From CADEFX01 sp046154585 (GTDB lineage: Bacteria > Pseudomonadota > Alphaproteobacteria > Rhizobiales > Hyphomicrobiaceae), in the NCBI GenBank assembly GCA_046154585.1, contig JBJXDX010000003.1, positions 5,045-69,044 on the forward strand: a stretch of 64,000 nt of DNA. The letters run 5' to 3'. The position numbers and the translations under genes are program-made. Each line of letters begins with the position of its first letter. Within the stretch, counting starts at the first letter, position 1. The notes under the pieces were generated by a model. The model saw nothing but the letters and a program-made list of their open reading frames with translations, was not told the DNA's origin and did no database searches. Below are positions 25,343 to 34,146 of the stretch, in pieces.

Positions 25343-25663
25343 ATGTCGAAACCCCGGATCAAATTTCCCGAAGCGGCCAAGGCGGGCGACATTATCGAGA
25401 TCAAGACATTGATCTCGCACGTGATGGAGACCGGCCAACGCAGGGATGCGGACGGCAAGGTCGTCCCGCGCGATATCATCAACTCGTTGACGGTGTCTTT
25501 TGCCGGCAAGGAGTTCTTCCGGGCGTCCTTGCAGCCTGGCATCTCGGCCAATCCCTACATTTCATTCTATTTGCGCGTGCCCGGGCCGGGTAACATCAAG
25601 TTCACTTGGACCGACGATTCTGGCAAATCGACCGTCGAAGAAATGAAGCTCAACGTCGCCTAG
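25343..25663 (+). CDS. soxZ: Thiosulfate oxidation carrier complex protein SoxZ
   Basis: A 106-residue partner of SoxY. The protein starts MSKPRIKFPEAAKAGDIIEI, has the central ISHVMETGQRRDADGKVVPRD segment split here as ISHVMETGQRRDADG and KVVPRDIINSL, and ends KSTVEEMKLNVA, all typical of SoxZ. It has no signal peptide because it is co-exported with Tat-dependent SoxY. The ATG at 25343 follows GAAAGAG; an in-frame start at 25307 would overlap the soxY coding end. Confidence 0.95.
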   Translation: MSKPRIKFPEAAKAGDIIEIKTLISHVMETGQRRDADGKVVPRDIINSLTVSFAGKEFFRASLQPGISANPYISFYLRVPGPGNIKFTWTDDSGKSTVEEMKLNVA

Positions 25664-25685
25664 CTGAAGTACAGTTGAGGAAGCG

Positions 25686-25928
25686 GTGTCCGACGAACCG
25701 ATAGTCCCGCAGAAGGGTCCCTACCAGGTAGCGCTCGAAGAAGGCCGCGCCTATTTCTGGTGCACTTGCGGCCGCTCAGCAAAGCAGCCCTTCTGCGACG
25801 GGTCGCACAAAGGGACCAGTCTTGAGCCGTTCCGCTTCGTCGCCGAAGGCAGCGGCATGTTCAATCTTTGCGGCTGCAAAGGCACCGACGACAAGCCTTT
25901 CTGCGACGGCACTCACAATATGCTGTAG
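25686..25928 (+). CDS. CDGSH iron-sulfur domain protein (two motifs)
   Basis: An 80-residue protein starting with GTG. It carries two CDGSH-type [2Fe-2S] sites: Cys26, Cys28, Cys37, His41 (CTCGRSAKQPFCDGSH) and Cys62, Cys64, Cys73, His77 (CGCKGTDDKPFCDGTH). No signal peptide is present, so it is cytoplasmic. It begins 22 bases after soxZ and may be co-transcribed with soxYZ, suggesting an electron-transfer or redox-sensing role linked to sulfur oxidation. The link is positional only. Confidence 0.9.
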   Translation: MSDEPIVPQKGPYQVALEEGRAYFWCTCGRSAKQPFCDGSHKGTSLEPFRFVAEGSGMFNLCGCKGTDDKPFCDGTHNML

Positions 25929-26109
25929 CGGATCGCTGGCAGATAAGGCCGCCGGCCTATGCTGTCATCCGCCGGAAATGTGGGCATTTGTCGCCGCACA
26001 AAAGCGTGTGCGTTGGCCGAAAGTGTCTGCTAGCCTCGATTCACCCAGCTGAGCGGCGGCCCAACCGTCAACATGGCCGTCAGCCGGCGCGGTCGAGGGG
26101 TGGGCAGCC

Positions 26110-27027
26110 GTGGAATATTTTTTCCAGCAGTTGATCAATGGCATGACGCTCGGCTCGATCTATGGCCTAATCGCCATTGGATATACGATGGTGTTCGGCA
26201 TCATCGGCATGGTCAACTTCGCCCACGGCGATGTCTTCATGCTGTCGACGTTCGTCGCTCTGATCTTCTTTTTGCTGCTCACCCAGGTTCTGGGCTTTGG
26301 GTCATTGGTACTGGCCCTGCTCCTTGTGCTCGTGCTGGGGATGGTGCTGACCTCTCTGTGGGCCTGGACGATCGAACGGCTCGCCTATCGGCCGCTGAGC
26401 GGATCGTTCCGCCTCGCTCCTCTGATCTCGGCGATCGGGATGTCGATTTTCCTCATGAACCTCGTGCAGGTTGCTCAAGGGCCGCGGAACAAGCCCGTTC
26501 CTCCGATGCTCAACGAGGTGATCGTGCTGCATGGCGGATCCAGCTACGCCGTGACGCTGTCCTATAAGCAGATCCTGATCATCGTCACGACGACAGTGCT
26601 GCTGATTGCCTTCTCGTTCCTTGTACAGCGCACGGCTCTCGGCCGCGCCCAGCGCGCCTGCGAACAGGATCGGCGGATGGCATCTTTGCTCGGCATCGAC
26701 GTTAACCGCACAGTGTCGCTGACATTCGTCATCGGCGCCGCGCTCGCTGCCGTCGCTGGATTGCTCTACATGGTCCACTATGGGGTCGTGAGCTTCGCCG
26801 ACGGCTTTGTGCCGGGCGTCAAGGCATTCACTGCGGCGGTCCTCGGGGGCATCGGATCGCTGCCCGGCGCCGTCATCGGGGGGCTTCTGATCGGCCTCAT
26901 CGAAACGTTCTGGTCGGCCTATTTTTCCATCGACTACAAGGATGTCGCGACCTTCTCCATTCTCGTCATTACAGTGATCTTCCTTCCATCCGGACTTCTC
27001 GGCCGGCCTGAAGTCGAGAAGGTCTAA
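26110..27027 (+). CDS. livH: Branched-chain amino acid ABC transporter permease LivH-like
   Basis: A 305-residue inner-membrane permease starting with GTG. Family segments include GMTLGSIYGLIAIGYTMVFG, MVNFAHGDVFMLSTFVAL, an AxEQDRRMASLLGIDVNRTV-like cytoplasmic loop, and AVLGGIGSLPGAVIGGLLIG. The stop overlaps the livM ATG (TAATG). With LivM it forms the channel of a HAAT-family importer. The adjacent binding proteins at 30.6 and 31.7 kb supply specificity, which may be amino acids, amides or other small compounds. Confidence 0.92.
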   Translation: MEYFFQQLINGMTLGSIYGLIAIGYTMVFGIIGMVNFAHGDVFMLSTFVALIFFLLLTQVLGFGSLVLALLLVLVLGMVLTSLWAWTIERLAYRPLSGSFRLAPLISAIGMSIFLMNLVQVAQGPRNKPVPPMLNEVIVLHGGSSYAVTLSYKQILIIVTTTVLLIAFSFLVQRTALGRAQRACEQDRRMASLLGIDVNRTVSLTFVIGAALAAVAGLLYMVHYGVVSFADGFVPGVKAFTAAVLGGIGSLPGAVIGGLLIGLIETFWSAYFSIDYKDVATFSILVITVIFLPSGLLGRPEVEKV

Positions 27028-28448
27028 TGTCGATGCCGGGCGCTGGTCCAGACCACGGCTCGACACAATCACCCGGGATCGGGGCCGCAATCATCGACGC
27101 AGGCAAGGCAGGGCTTCTGGCGCTCGGTCTGGCCATTCCCATCCTAGCCCTGCGGACCGAAACGAATTTAGAAAACCAGCTCATCCTGCAGGAGCGCTGG
27201 GGCTACGTGGCCGTTGCCGTTGCTGTAGCCTTTGCCGGGCGCCTTCTGTACCTGCTTACACCGCGCCGGCATCCGGCGCCGAAAGCGCGATCGCTTGCTT
27301 TTGCGGGTTCCGGCGTCGCACACGCTGTCTCGATCATCGGTTTGGCGTTGCTGGTCGTATATCCGTTTCTGATACTGCTCCTCGTCGGTAAAGCGGCATC
27401 GCTCAAATGGATCGACAATTTCGGTATCCAGATCCTGATCTACGTGATGCTCGGGTGGGGTTTGAATATCGTCGTGGGCCTAGCCGGCTTGCTCGACCTC
27501 GGCTACGTCGCGTTCTATGCCGTGGGTGCCTATTCCTACGCGCTACTCGCCGCGAGCGCCCCCATCAAGGAATTCATGGCCGACATGATCGGCCCAACCT
27601 TTTGGCCGCTTTGGGCGTTTTGGATCTGCCTGCCTGTTGCGGGCATCCTTGCGGCCTTCTGGGGCGTCATTCTCGGATTTCCGGTGCTGCGGTTACGTGG
27701 CGACTATCTGGCCATCGTGACGCTCGCGTTCGGCGAGATCATCCGGCTCGTGTTGATCAACTGGATCGATCTGACAAACGGGTATGCCGGCATCTCGGGG
27801 ATTCCGAGGCCGAGTTTCTTCGGCATACCGTTCAACGCTTCAGAAAGCGGCTTTGCCGCAATCTTCGGGCTCGAATTCTCGCCGCTGTATCGCACGATCT
27901 TCCTGTTCTATCTGATCCTTGCGCTCGCTCTGCTGACCAACTGGGTGACCTTGCGCCTGAGGCGATTGCCAGTCGGCAGGGCGTGGGAGGCGTTGCGAGA
28001 GGACGAAATCGCCTGCCGATCCCTTGGCATCAACACTACCAACACCAAGCTCACGGCATTCGCCATCGGCGCAGGCTTCGGCGGCTTTGCCGGCGCGTTC
28101 TTCGCCGCCAGGCAGAACTTCATCAGCCCTGAATCTTTTACGTTCATGGAGAGCGCGATCATTCTAGCGATTGTCGTGTTGGGCGGAATGGGCAGCCAGA
28201 TTGGCGTGGCGATCGCGGCTGTAGCCATGATCGGCGGCACCGAAATCCTGCGCGAGCTCGATTGGCTGAAGCATGTTTTCGGCCAGAGTTTCGATCCCGC
28301 TCAATACCGGATGCTGATCTTCGGCCTCGCCATGGTACTGCTGATGATCTGGCGACCGCGCGGTCTCATATCCACACGCTACCCCTCCATCTACCTCAAG
28401 GAGCGAAAGTCCGTTTCGGGCGATCTCGTCAAGGAGGGGCACGGCTGA
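27027..28448 (+). CDS. livM: Branched-chain amino acid ABC transporter permease LivM-like
   Basis: A 473-residue permease, longer than the usual 320-430 because of an N-terminal extension with two or three extra hydrophobic segments. The core has MLGWGLNIVVGLAGLLDLGY, FPVLRLRGDYLAIVTLAFGE and the C-terminal VVLGGMGSQIGVAIAAVAMI. It overlaps livH by one base and livG by one (TGATG). It forms the membrane channel with LivH. Confidence 0.92.
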   Translation: MSMPGAGPDHGSTQSPGIGAAIIDAGKAGLLALGLAIPILALRTETNLENQLILQERWGYVAVAVAVAFAGRLLYLLTPRRHPAPKARSLAFAGSGVAHAVSIIGLALLVVYPFLILLLVGKAASLKWIDNFGIQILIYVMLGWGLNIVVGLAGLLDLGYVAFYAVGAYSYALLAASAPIKEFMADMIGPTFWPLWAFWICLPVAGILAAFWGVILGFPVLRLRGDYLAIVTLAFGEIIRLVLINWIDLTNGYAGISGIPRPSFFGIPFNASESGFAAIFGLEFSPLYRTIFLFYLILALALLTNWVTLRLRRLPVGRAWEALREDEIACRSLGINTTNTKLTAFAIGAGFGGFAGAFFAARQNFISPESFTFMESAIILAIVVLGGMGSQIGVAIAAVAMIGGTEILRELDWLKHVFGQSFDPAQYRMLIFGLAMVLLMIWRPRGLISTRYPSIYLKERKSVSGDLVKEGHG

Positions 28449-29362
28449 TGGCAGTGCAGCGCGAGCGCGAGCCATTACTCGAGGTCGAGCACCTCATGAT
28501 GCAGTTCGGCGGCCTCGTGGCCATTAACGACCTCTCGTTCAACGCGCGACGCGGAGACATCACAGCCATCATCGGACCGAACGGTGCCGGCAAGACTACG
28601 GTTTTCAACTGCATCACCGGATTCTATAAGCCGACGTCGGGACGCATACTGCTATCCGCCGAAGGATCGGCGACATCTGCTGACATCGATACGCTGACCA
28701 GGAGCGGCCGCAGATCAATGGCAACGGCGGCCGGCCGCATTTTCCTGCTCGAGCGCATGCCCGATTTCGAGATTGCGTGGCAGGCTAAAGTCGCCCGTAC
28801 TTTCCAGAACATTCGGCTGTTCACGGGCATGACTGTGCTCGAGAACCTTATCGTTGCGCAGCACAACGCCCTTATGCGCGCGTCTGGCTGGACGGTTTTA
28901 GGCATGTTCGGAGCAAGCTCGTACCACCGGGCCGAAGCGCGTGCCGTCGATCTCGCGCGCTTCTGGCTTGACCGCATCGGCCTGCTCGACCGCGCCGATG
29001 TCGCGGCAGGCGAGCTACCCTACGGCGATCAGCGACGGCTCGAGATTGCGCGCGCGATGTGCACGGAGCCGGTTATGCTCTGTCTCGACGAACCAGCTGC
29101 GGGCCTCAACCCGCGCGAAAGCGCCAATCTCAACGCACTCCTGAAGTCGATCCAGGACGAGCACAGGACATCAGTCCTGCTGATCGAGCACGACATGTCG
29201 GTCGTGATGGAGATTTCCGACCATGTGGTCGTTCTGGAATATGGGACCAAGATCTCGGATGGCCCGCCGAGCTACGTGCGGAACGATCCCAAAGTCGTGG
29301 CAGCCTACCTTGGTGTGGAAGACGACGAAGTGGCTCTAGCCGAGGCCGGGGTCGCCCGATGA
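28448..29362 (+). CDS. livG: Branched-chain amino acid ABC transporter ATP-binding protein LivG-like
   Basis: A 304-residue ATPase. Walker A is GPNGAGKTT (residues 43-51), the signature is PYGDQRRLEIARAM (from about residue 190) and Walker B is MLCLDEPAAGL. An insertion of about 50 residues after Walker A (ILLSAEGSATSADIDTLTRS and beyond) makes it longer than E. coli LivG; such an insert is common in rhizobial LivG. The ATG overlaps the livM stop. Confidence 0.92.
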   Translation: MAVQREREPLLEVEHLMMQFGGLVAINDLSFNARRGDITAIIGPNGAGKTTVFNCITGFYKPTSGRILLSAEGSATSADIDTLTRSGRRSMATAAGRIFLLERMPDFEIAWQAKVARTFQNIRLFTGMTVLENLIVAQHNALMRASGWTVLGMFGASSYHRAEARAVDLARFWLDRIGLLDRADVAAGELPYGDQRRLEIARAMCTEPVMLCLDEPAAGLNPRESANLNALLKSIQDEHRTSVLLIEHDMSVVMEISDHVVVLEYGTKISDGPPSYVRNDPKVVAAYLGVEDDEVALAEAGVAR

Positions 29363-30084
29363 GCGACGTGCTGCTGTCCATTCGGCAGGTCAAAAGCTTT
29401 TATGGGAACATCATGGCGCTCAAGGGCGTCGACCTGGACGTCCACGAAGGCGAGATCGTCACTCTCATAGGTGCCAACGGTGCCGGCAAATCGACACTGA
29501 TGATGACGGTATTCGGCAACCCTCGGGCCCGCGAGGGCCAGATCGTCTACGAAGGCCGGAACATCACGCACCTGCCGACCCACGAGATCGCCCGGCTCCG
29601 CATTGCCCAATCACCGGAAGGACGTCGTATCTTTCCGCGCATGACGGTGCTGGAAAACCTGCAGATGGGTGCGGAAATCGATGGCCTTGCCCACTTTGAC
29701 GAGGATCTCGACCGGGTTACACAGCTCTTTCCGCGGCTGAAGGAGAGATTGCATCAGCGCGGCGGCACGTTGTCGGGCGGCGAGCAACAGATGCTTGCCA
29801 TCGCCCGCGCGCTTATGAGCCGGCCCAAGCTCCTTCTTCTCGACGAGCCGTCCCTCGGATTGGCCCCTCTCATCGTCAAGCAGATCTTCGAGGTCATCCG
29901 AGATCTCAATCAGCGACAACGCATCACCATTTTCCTGGTGGAGCAGAATGCCTTCCATGCGCTACGCCTTGCGCACCGCGGCTACGTCATGGTGAACGGC
30001 TTGATCACGATGACCGGAACCGGCCAGGACCTACTGGCGCGCCCTGAAATCCGCGCTGCCTATCTCGAAGGCGGGCGCCACTGA
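29359..30084 (+). CDS. livF: Branched-chain amino acid ABC transporter ATP-binding protein LivF-like
   Basis: A 241-residue ATPase with Walker A GANGAGKST (residues 38-46), the signature LSGGEQQMLAIARAL (from residue 138), Walker B LLLLDEPSLGLAP and the switch histidine-region glutamine-type VEQNAFHAL. Its ATG overlaps the livG stop (ATGA). Longer in-frame starts lie within livG and are not plausible. Confidence 0.93.
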   Translation: MSDVLLSIRQVKSFYGNIMALKGVDLDVHEGEIVTLIGANGAGKSTLMMTVFGNPRAREGQIVYEGRNITHLPTHEIARLRIAQSPEGRRIFPRMTVLENLQMGAEIDGLAHFDEDLDRVTQLFPRLKERLHQRGGTLSGGEQQMLAIARALMSRPKLLLLDEPSLGLAPLIVKQIFEVIRDLNQRQRITIFLVEQNAFHALRLAHRGYVMVNGLITMTGTGQDLLARPEIRAAYLEGGRH

Positions 30085-30108
30085 GATGCGGCGGAGGTAG
30101 GCGAACCC

Positions 30109-30444
30109 ATGCTCGGCGCGTTTTATGAAACTGGACCGAAGGGCCTGTGGATTTTCCTTCTCATTACAATAATCATAGGCGGCTCCGCAGGTTACGTATC
30201 CGGGCGTGCGATTGCGCAAACTTGGCGACCGTTCTGGAATGTCCCCCTTTATATGCTGCTGTTAGCTGCTGCCGTGCGCTTCTTTCACTATGCCTTGTTC
30301 TGGGAAGTTCTCTTTTCCCTGAAAAACTACATCGTCGATTTTGTTGTGGCGTTCATAGCTGCCGCCGTTGGATATCGGGTGACAAGGGCGCGCCAGATGG
30401 CGGCCCAGTATGGGTCGATCTTTGGGCGCACAACCCAGCAATAG
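30109..30444 (+). CDS. DUF6867-type membrane protein downstream of livF
   Basis: A 111-residue protein with three predicted helices: WIFLLITIIIGGSAGYVSG, PLYMLLLAAAVRFFHYALF and IVDFVVAFIAAAVGYRVTRA. Its tail is basic (RQMAAQYGSIFGRTTQQ). It starts 24 bases after livF and before the binding protein. Homologues of this kind occur in liv operons of Hyphomicrobiales and are annotated DUF6867; no function is known. It may be an accessory part of the transporter. Confidence 0.75.
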   Translation: MLGAFYETGPKGLWIFLLITIIIGGSAGYVSGRAIAQTWRPFWNVPLYMLLLAAAVRFFHYALFWEVLFSLKNYIVDFVVAFIAAAVGYRVTRARQMAAQYGSIFGRTTQQ

Positions 30445-30596
30445 CTGCCAATTCCGGCACGACAAGTCCGGTTCCTGCCCGTGAATCGACGTGACTTCGC
30501 CCTTATTTCGGGGAATCATGCAGCCTTCTAGGCGAGGCCATTCGCCTGATCTGGGCGCAAACCGTGTCCGGGTCTATCATGCAAGGGAGTGCGTGA

Positions 30597-31712
30597 ATGA
30601 ATAAGCTCGTGTGGTCGGGGATCGCGCTTGCTGCGAGCCTGGCGTTCACAGGAACAGCCAACGCGCAGATCAAGGTCGGTGTGGCAGGGCCGCTCACCGG
30701 ACCCAATGCTGCCTTCGGCGCTCAGTTGAAGAATGGAGCCGAGCAAGCTGCGGCGGATATCAACGCCGCCGGCGGCATCAACGGTCAGAAGGTCGAGCTG
30801 TCATTTGGCGACGACGTTTCCGATCCGAAGCAGGGCGTTTCGGTGGCGAATAAGTTCGTCGGCGACGGTGTGAAATTCGTCATCGGTCACTTCAATTCCG
30901 GCGTCACGATGCCGGCGTCGGAAGTGTATGCCGAGAACGGCATCTACATGATCTCGCCGTCCGCCACGAACCCGAAAATTACGGAGCGCGGCTTGTGGAA
31001 CGTTGCCCGCACGTGCGGCCGCGACGACCAGCAGGGAGAAGTGGCAGCTCAATACATTGCCAACTCGCTGAAGGGCAAGAAGGTCGCCATCGTTCATGAC
31101 AAGACGACCTACGGCAAAGGTTTGGCCGACGAGACTCAAAAGGGCATGAACAAGGCCGGCGTCAAGGAAGTGCTGTACGAAGGCGTGAACACCGGCGAAA
31201 AGGACTTCTCCGCCCTGGTGTCCAAGATCAAAGCCGCAGGTGCTGATGTGGTATATTGGGGTGGCCTGCACACCGAAGGCGGCCTCATTGTCCGTCAGAT
31301 GCGCGATCAAGGCGTGGGCGCCGTGATGATGTCGGGCGACGGCATCACGACCGATGAGTTTGCGGCGATTGGCGGCCCTGGTGTCGAAGGCACGCTGATG
31401 ACGTTCCCGCCGGATCCCCAGAAGCGTCCAGAGGCGGCCGACGTGGTCAAGAAGTTCCTGGACAAGAACTACAAGCCTGAGTCCTACACGCTCTACAGCT
31501 ATGCGGCTCTGCAGGTGATCGCGCAGGCCGCCGCCGACGCCAAGTCTCTCGATCCCAAGAAGGTCGCCGAGGCCACGCGCACGGGCAAGAAGTTCAAGAC
31601 CGTGATCGGCGAACTGGGCTTCGACAGCAAGGGCGACATCACCCGCCCCGACTACGTCGTCTACACCTGGAAGAAGGGCGCTGACGGCAAGATCACCTAC
31701 GTGCAGAATTGA
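30597..31712 (+). CDS. Branched-chain amino acid-type ABC transporter substrate-binding protein (LivK-like)
   Basis: A 371-residue periplasmic binding protein with a signal peptide (residues 1-23, cut after ANA). The family start IKVGVAGPLTGPNAAFGAQL, the loop ASEVYAENGIYMISPSATNP, and YAALQVIAQAAADAKSLDPK are typical of LivJ/LivK. It lies 152 bases after the DUF6867 gene and is probably the main receptor of the LivHMGF transporter. A strong hairpin at 31755-31777 follows it. Confidence 0.93.
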   Translation: MNKLVWSGIALAASLAFTGTANAQIKVGVAGPLTGPNAAFGAQLKNGAEQAAADINAAGGINGQKVELSFGDDVSDPKQGVSVANKFVGDGVKFVIGHFNSGVTMPASEVYAENGIYMISPSATNPKITERGLWNVARTCGRDDQQGEVAAQYIANSLKGKKVAIVHDKTTYGKGLADETQKGMNKAGVKEVLYEGVNTGEKDFSALVSKIKAAGADVVYWGGLHTEGGLIVRQMRDQGVGAVMMSGDGITTDEFAAIGGPGVEGTLMTFPPDPQKRPEAADVVKKFLDKNYKPESYTLYSYAALQVIAQAAADAKSLDPKKVAEATRTGKKFKTVIGELGFDSKGDITRPDYVVYTWKKGADGKITYVQN

Positions 31713-31731
31713 GCAGCCTCTGCTGACATCA

Positions 31732-32907
31732 ATGTTAGCGCGATACGGAAACTGGAGGCAGCCCTTAGGGCTGCCTCTTGGCGTTTGCATACGCCGAATT
31801 GCGATCTTGGTCGCTCGCGCCGGCGTGCTGGTCTTCTGGCTTGCGCTTAGCGGGGCGAGCGTAAGCCGCGCAGATTTCATTATTGCTGCCGTTGGCTCTG
31901 CGGATCCCCCAGGTAATCCCGCCGCAGCGGTCCGAACGGGCGTCGAGCTGGCGGTCAGCAATATTTGGCCAGGCGGAGCCGTCGCCGACGGCAAGGCAAT
32001 CCGCATCATTACTGCCGACGACCAATGCAACGCGGCAGGCGCTGAGGCTGCCGCGCGCAGCGTCGTCGCGGCAGGCGCAAGTGTCGTCATTGGGCATGTC
32101 TGCTCGAGCGCGGCAATCGCAGCAGCGCCGATCTATACCGAGGCACGCATACCCTTCATCTCCGTCGGTGCGAGGAACCCTAAATTCACGGACGAGCGGT
32201 CTGGCCCAACAACGTTTCGGCTTGCGGGCCGCAGCGACAAGCAGGCCTCCGAGATTGCCTCAGCCATCATGAAACGCTATGCCGGCAAAAAGGCTGCCAT
32301 CCTCAACGATACGAGCCCGCAGTCGCGTGATCTCGCCGACGCAGTGCATCGTTTCCTGACGGCTGCCAACTACCCGGTGGTGCACCGCGAGTCCTATACG
32401 CCGGGCGAAAAGGAGCTGACGGAGCTTGTGCGCCGATTGAAGATTGCCGGGGCCGGAATTGTTTTCGTACCGGCGCAACCGCATGACTTGGCCATCATTC
32501 TCGCTCAGATGCGCGTGCAGCAGCTTGATGCCCATGTCATCGGCAGCGACATGCTCGCGGTCCCCGCGGTTATCCCAGCGGCCGACCTGGCCGGCGATGC
32601 GCTCACCGTCATGCTGTCGTGGACGCCGAAACCGGTGGGTACGGCTGCGGGCAAGGTCGAGCCGCTCATGCAACTGGGTCGCGAAGCGCGATCGATCGCT
32701 CTGCAAGCCTATGCCGCAGTCGAGGCGTGGTCGCAGACCTTCACCGATCAAGGCACCAACGACGGCGCGAAGATTGCCGCGGCCTTGTCGGGCAAGGAAT
32801 TCGAGACAGTTGTCGGGCGCTTGCGTTTCAACGAACGCGGAGATGCTATAATCCCTTCCTATGCGCTGCATGTTTGGCGCAATGGTGCGTGGCAACGCCT
32901 GGACTGA
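31732..32907 (+). CDS. Second LivK-like ABC transporter substrate-binding protein
   Basis: A binding protein of up to 391 residues, related to the preceding one (VVAAGASVVIGHVCSSAAIA, IYTEARIPFISVGARNPKFT, ETVVGRLRFNERGDAI). The signal peptide is VARAGVLVFWLALSGASVSRA. The ATG at 31732 has no ribosome site and the hairpin at 31755-31777 falls inside this leader, so a TTG at 31807, just before the signal peptide, may be the real start. The C-terminal part ends ALHVWRNGAWQRLD. It may give the transporter a second specificity. Confidence 0.82.
   Translation: MLARYGNWRQPLGLPLGVCIRRIAILVARAGVLVFWLALSGASVSRADFIIAAVGSADPPGNPAAAVRTGVELAVSNIWPGGAVADGKAIRIITADDQCNAAGAEAAARSVVAAGASVVIGHVCSSAAIAAAPIYTEARIPFISVGARNPKFTDERSGPTTFRLAGRSDKQASEIASAIMKRYAGKKAAILNDTSPQSRDLADAVHRFLTAANYPVVHRESYTPGEKELTELVRRLKIAGAGIVFVPAQPHDLAIILAQMRVQQLDAHVIGSDMLAVPAVIPAADLAGDALTVMLSWTPKPVGTAAGKVEPLMQLGREARSIALQAYAAVEAWSQTFTDQGTNDGAKIAAALSGKEFETVVGRLRFNERGDAIIPSYALHVWRNGAWQRLD
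31755..31777 (+). terminator. Hairpin after the first LivK-like gene
   Basis: GAGGCAGCCC and GGGCTGCCTC form a perfect 10-bp stem around TTA, 42 bases after the first binding-protein stop. The downstream TTGGCGTTT is only moderately T-rich. It would end or attenuate transcription before the second binding-protein gene. Confidence 0.6.
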
Positions 32908-32949
32908 GCCGGCGGTACGCATCGGTCGGCTCGTGGTTGGAAGCGCTGC

Positions 32950-33957
32950 ATGGCAAAACGAGCGAATCTCATAACCGACGTGCCGGGCGTGCGTGTTGGC
33001 AACGCTATCGACGCGCGCGTAGCGACCGGCGTCACCGTGATCCTGCTGGACGCGCCGAACGTTGCGTCCGGCGTTGTGCGCGGCGGTGCACCAGGAGGGC
33101 GGGATACCGCACTGCTCGAGCCAGAAATGACGATGCCGGGTATCGATGCTGTTGTGTTGTCGGGCGGATCGTTGTTTGGCCTCGATGCGGCGGGCGGCGT
33201 CGTCAATTGCCTGCGGGAGCAAGGCATCGGTTTCAAGATCGGCAACGCCACCGTTCCCATTGCCGTGCAAGCCATAACGTTCGATCTCATGAACGGCGGC
33301 GACAAGAGCTGGGGTCGGAAGCCTCCCTATTGGGATCTCGGCTGGGAAGCCACCAAAAGGGCGTCAACGGAGGAGTTCCCTCTTGGCACTCAAGGTGGCG
33401 GCTACGGTGCGACCACAGCCAATTTGAAGGGCGGGTTGGGGTCGGCAAGCGTGACAACGCGATCCGGCTTTGAGATCGGCGCTATTGTCGTTGTCAATGC
33501 GGTCGGCACGGCCATGATCGGCGACGGACCCCATTTTTGGGCTGCCCCTTACGAACGGGAACAGGAATTTGGCGGACGCGGCTTGCCGGCAGTCATTCAC
33601 GCCGGCGCCCTAGCCTTGCGCATGAAGGGCGGTGCTCCCCCATCGACGACCGTAGCACTGGTTGTCACGGACGCCATTCTCACGAAATCTCAGGCCAAGC
33701 GGCTGGCAATCATGGCCGACGACGGCTTGGCGCGAGCCATCCGGCCCGCTCACGCGCCTATGGATGGCGACACTGTCATAGCGGCAGCCATGCTTCGCAA
33801 ACCCTTGCAGAATGAGAACGTCGATCTCACCGAAATCGGTCTTGCGGCTGCCGATTGCCTCTCGCGCGCGATCGCCCGGGGCGTGTATGAGGCGACTGCG
33901 CTGCCATTTGCCGGCGCCCTTCCCGCTTGGCGCGACAAATTTGGCAGCTCGTCGTGA
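32950..33957 (+). CDS. P1 family peptidase (DmpA/BapA-like)
   Basis: A 335-residue Ntn-hydrolase of the P1 family, which self-cleaves and releases N-terminal residues from peptides, amides or beta-peptides. The start ANLITDVPGVRVGNA is characteristic. The self-cleavage region is GYGATTANLKGGLGSAS (from residue 151), with Thr155 or Thr156 the likely nucleophile. A strand GGSLFGLDAAGGV is also present. No signal peptide is seen. It follows the liv binding proteins, so it may process an imported peptide-like compound. Confidence 0.88.
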   Translation: MAKRANLITDVPGVRVGNAIDARVATGVTVILLDAPNVASGVVRGGAPGGRDTALLEPEMTMPGIDAVVLSGGSLFGLDAAGGVVNCLREQGIGFKIGNATVPIAVQAITFDLMNGGDKSWGRKPPYWDLGWEATKRASTEEFPLGTQGGGYGATTANLKGGLGSASVTTRSGFEIGAIVVVNAVGTAMIGDGPHFWAAPYEREQEFGGRGLPAVIHAGALALRMKGGAPPSTTVALVVTDAILTKSQAKRLAIMADDGLARAIRPAHAPMDGDTVIAAAMLRKPLQNENVDLTEIGLAAADCLSRAIARGVYEATALPFAGALPAWRDKFGSSS

Positions 33958-34133
33958 ACCGCTGGATCGCCGTCGCATCATTGGCCGTCGTCGTGGCCGC
34001 GCTGATCCTCTGGCAACAATCCCGCGAACGCTCGATCTCAGCATGCTTGTCCGCGGGCGGCAGCTGGAGCGGCTCGACCTGCGCGCCAGGAGCGGGCCGC
34101 ACCATTCTCCAGCGCGATCTGCACAGGTCCTGA
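33954..34133 (+). CDS. Small membrane-anchored protein overlapping the P1 peptidase stop
   Basis: A 59-residue protein starting at a GTG that overlaps the peptidase stop (GTGA), so it is probably translationally coupled. One N-terminal helix (WIAVASLAVVVAALILW) is followed by a short periplasmic part with two cysteines (SACLSAGGSWSGSTCAPG). I do not recognise a family. An ATG at 33927 gives a 68-residue form. It may be a real small protein or an overlapping chance frame. Confidence 0.5.
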   Translation: MNRWIAVASLAVVVAALILWQQSRERSISACLSAGGSWSGSTCAPGAGRTILQRDLHRS

Positions 34134-34146
34134 CGCAGCACTCTCG

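Noticed and set aside
30801..32090. 429-codon minus-strand frame opposite the two LivK-like genes
   Set aside because: Composition is His/Arg/Gly-rich without any domain, and both genes on the plus strand have signal peptides and family motifs.
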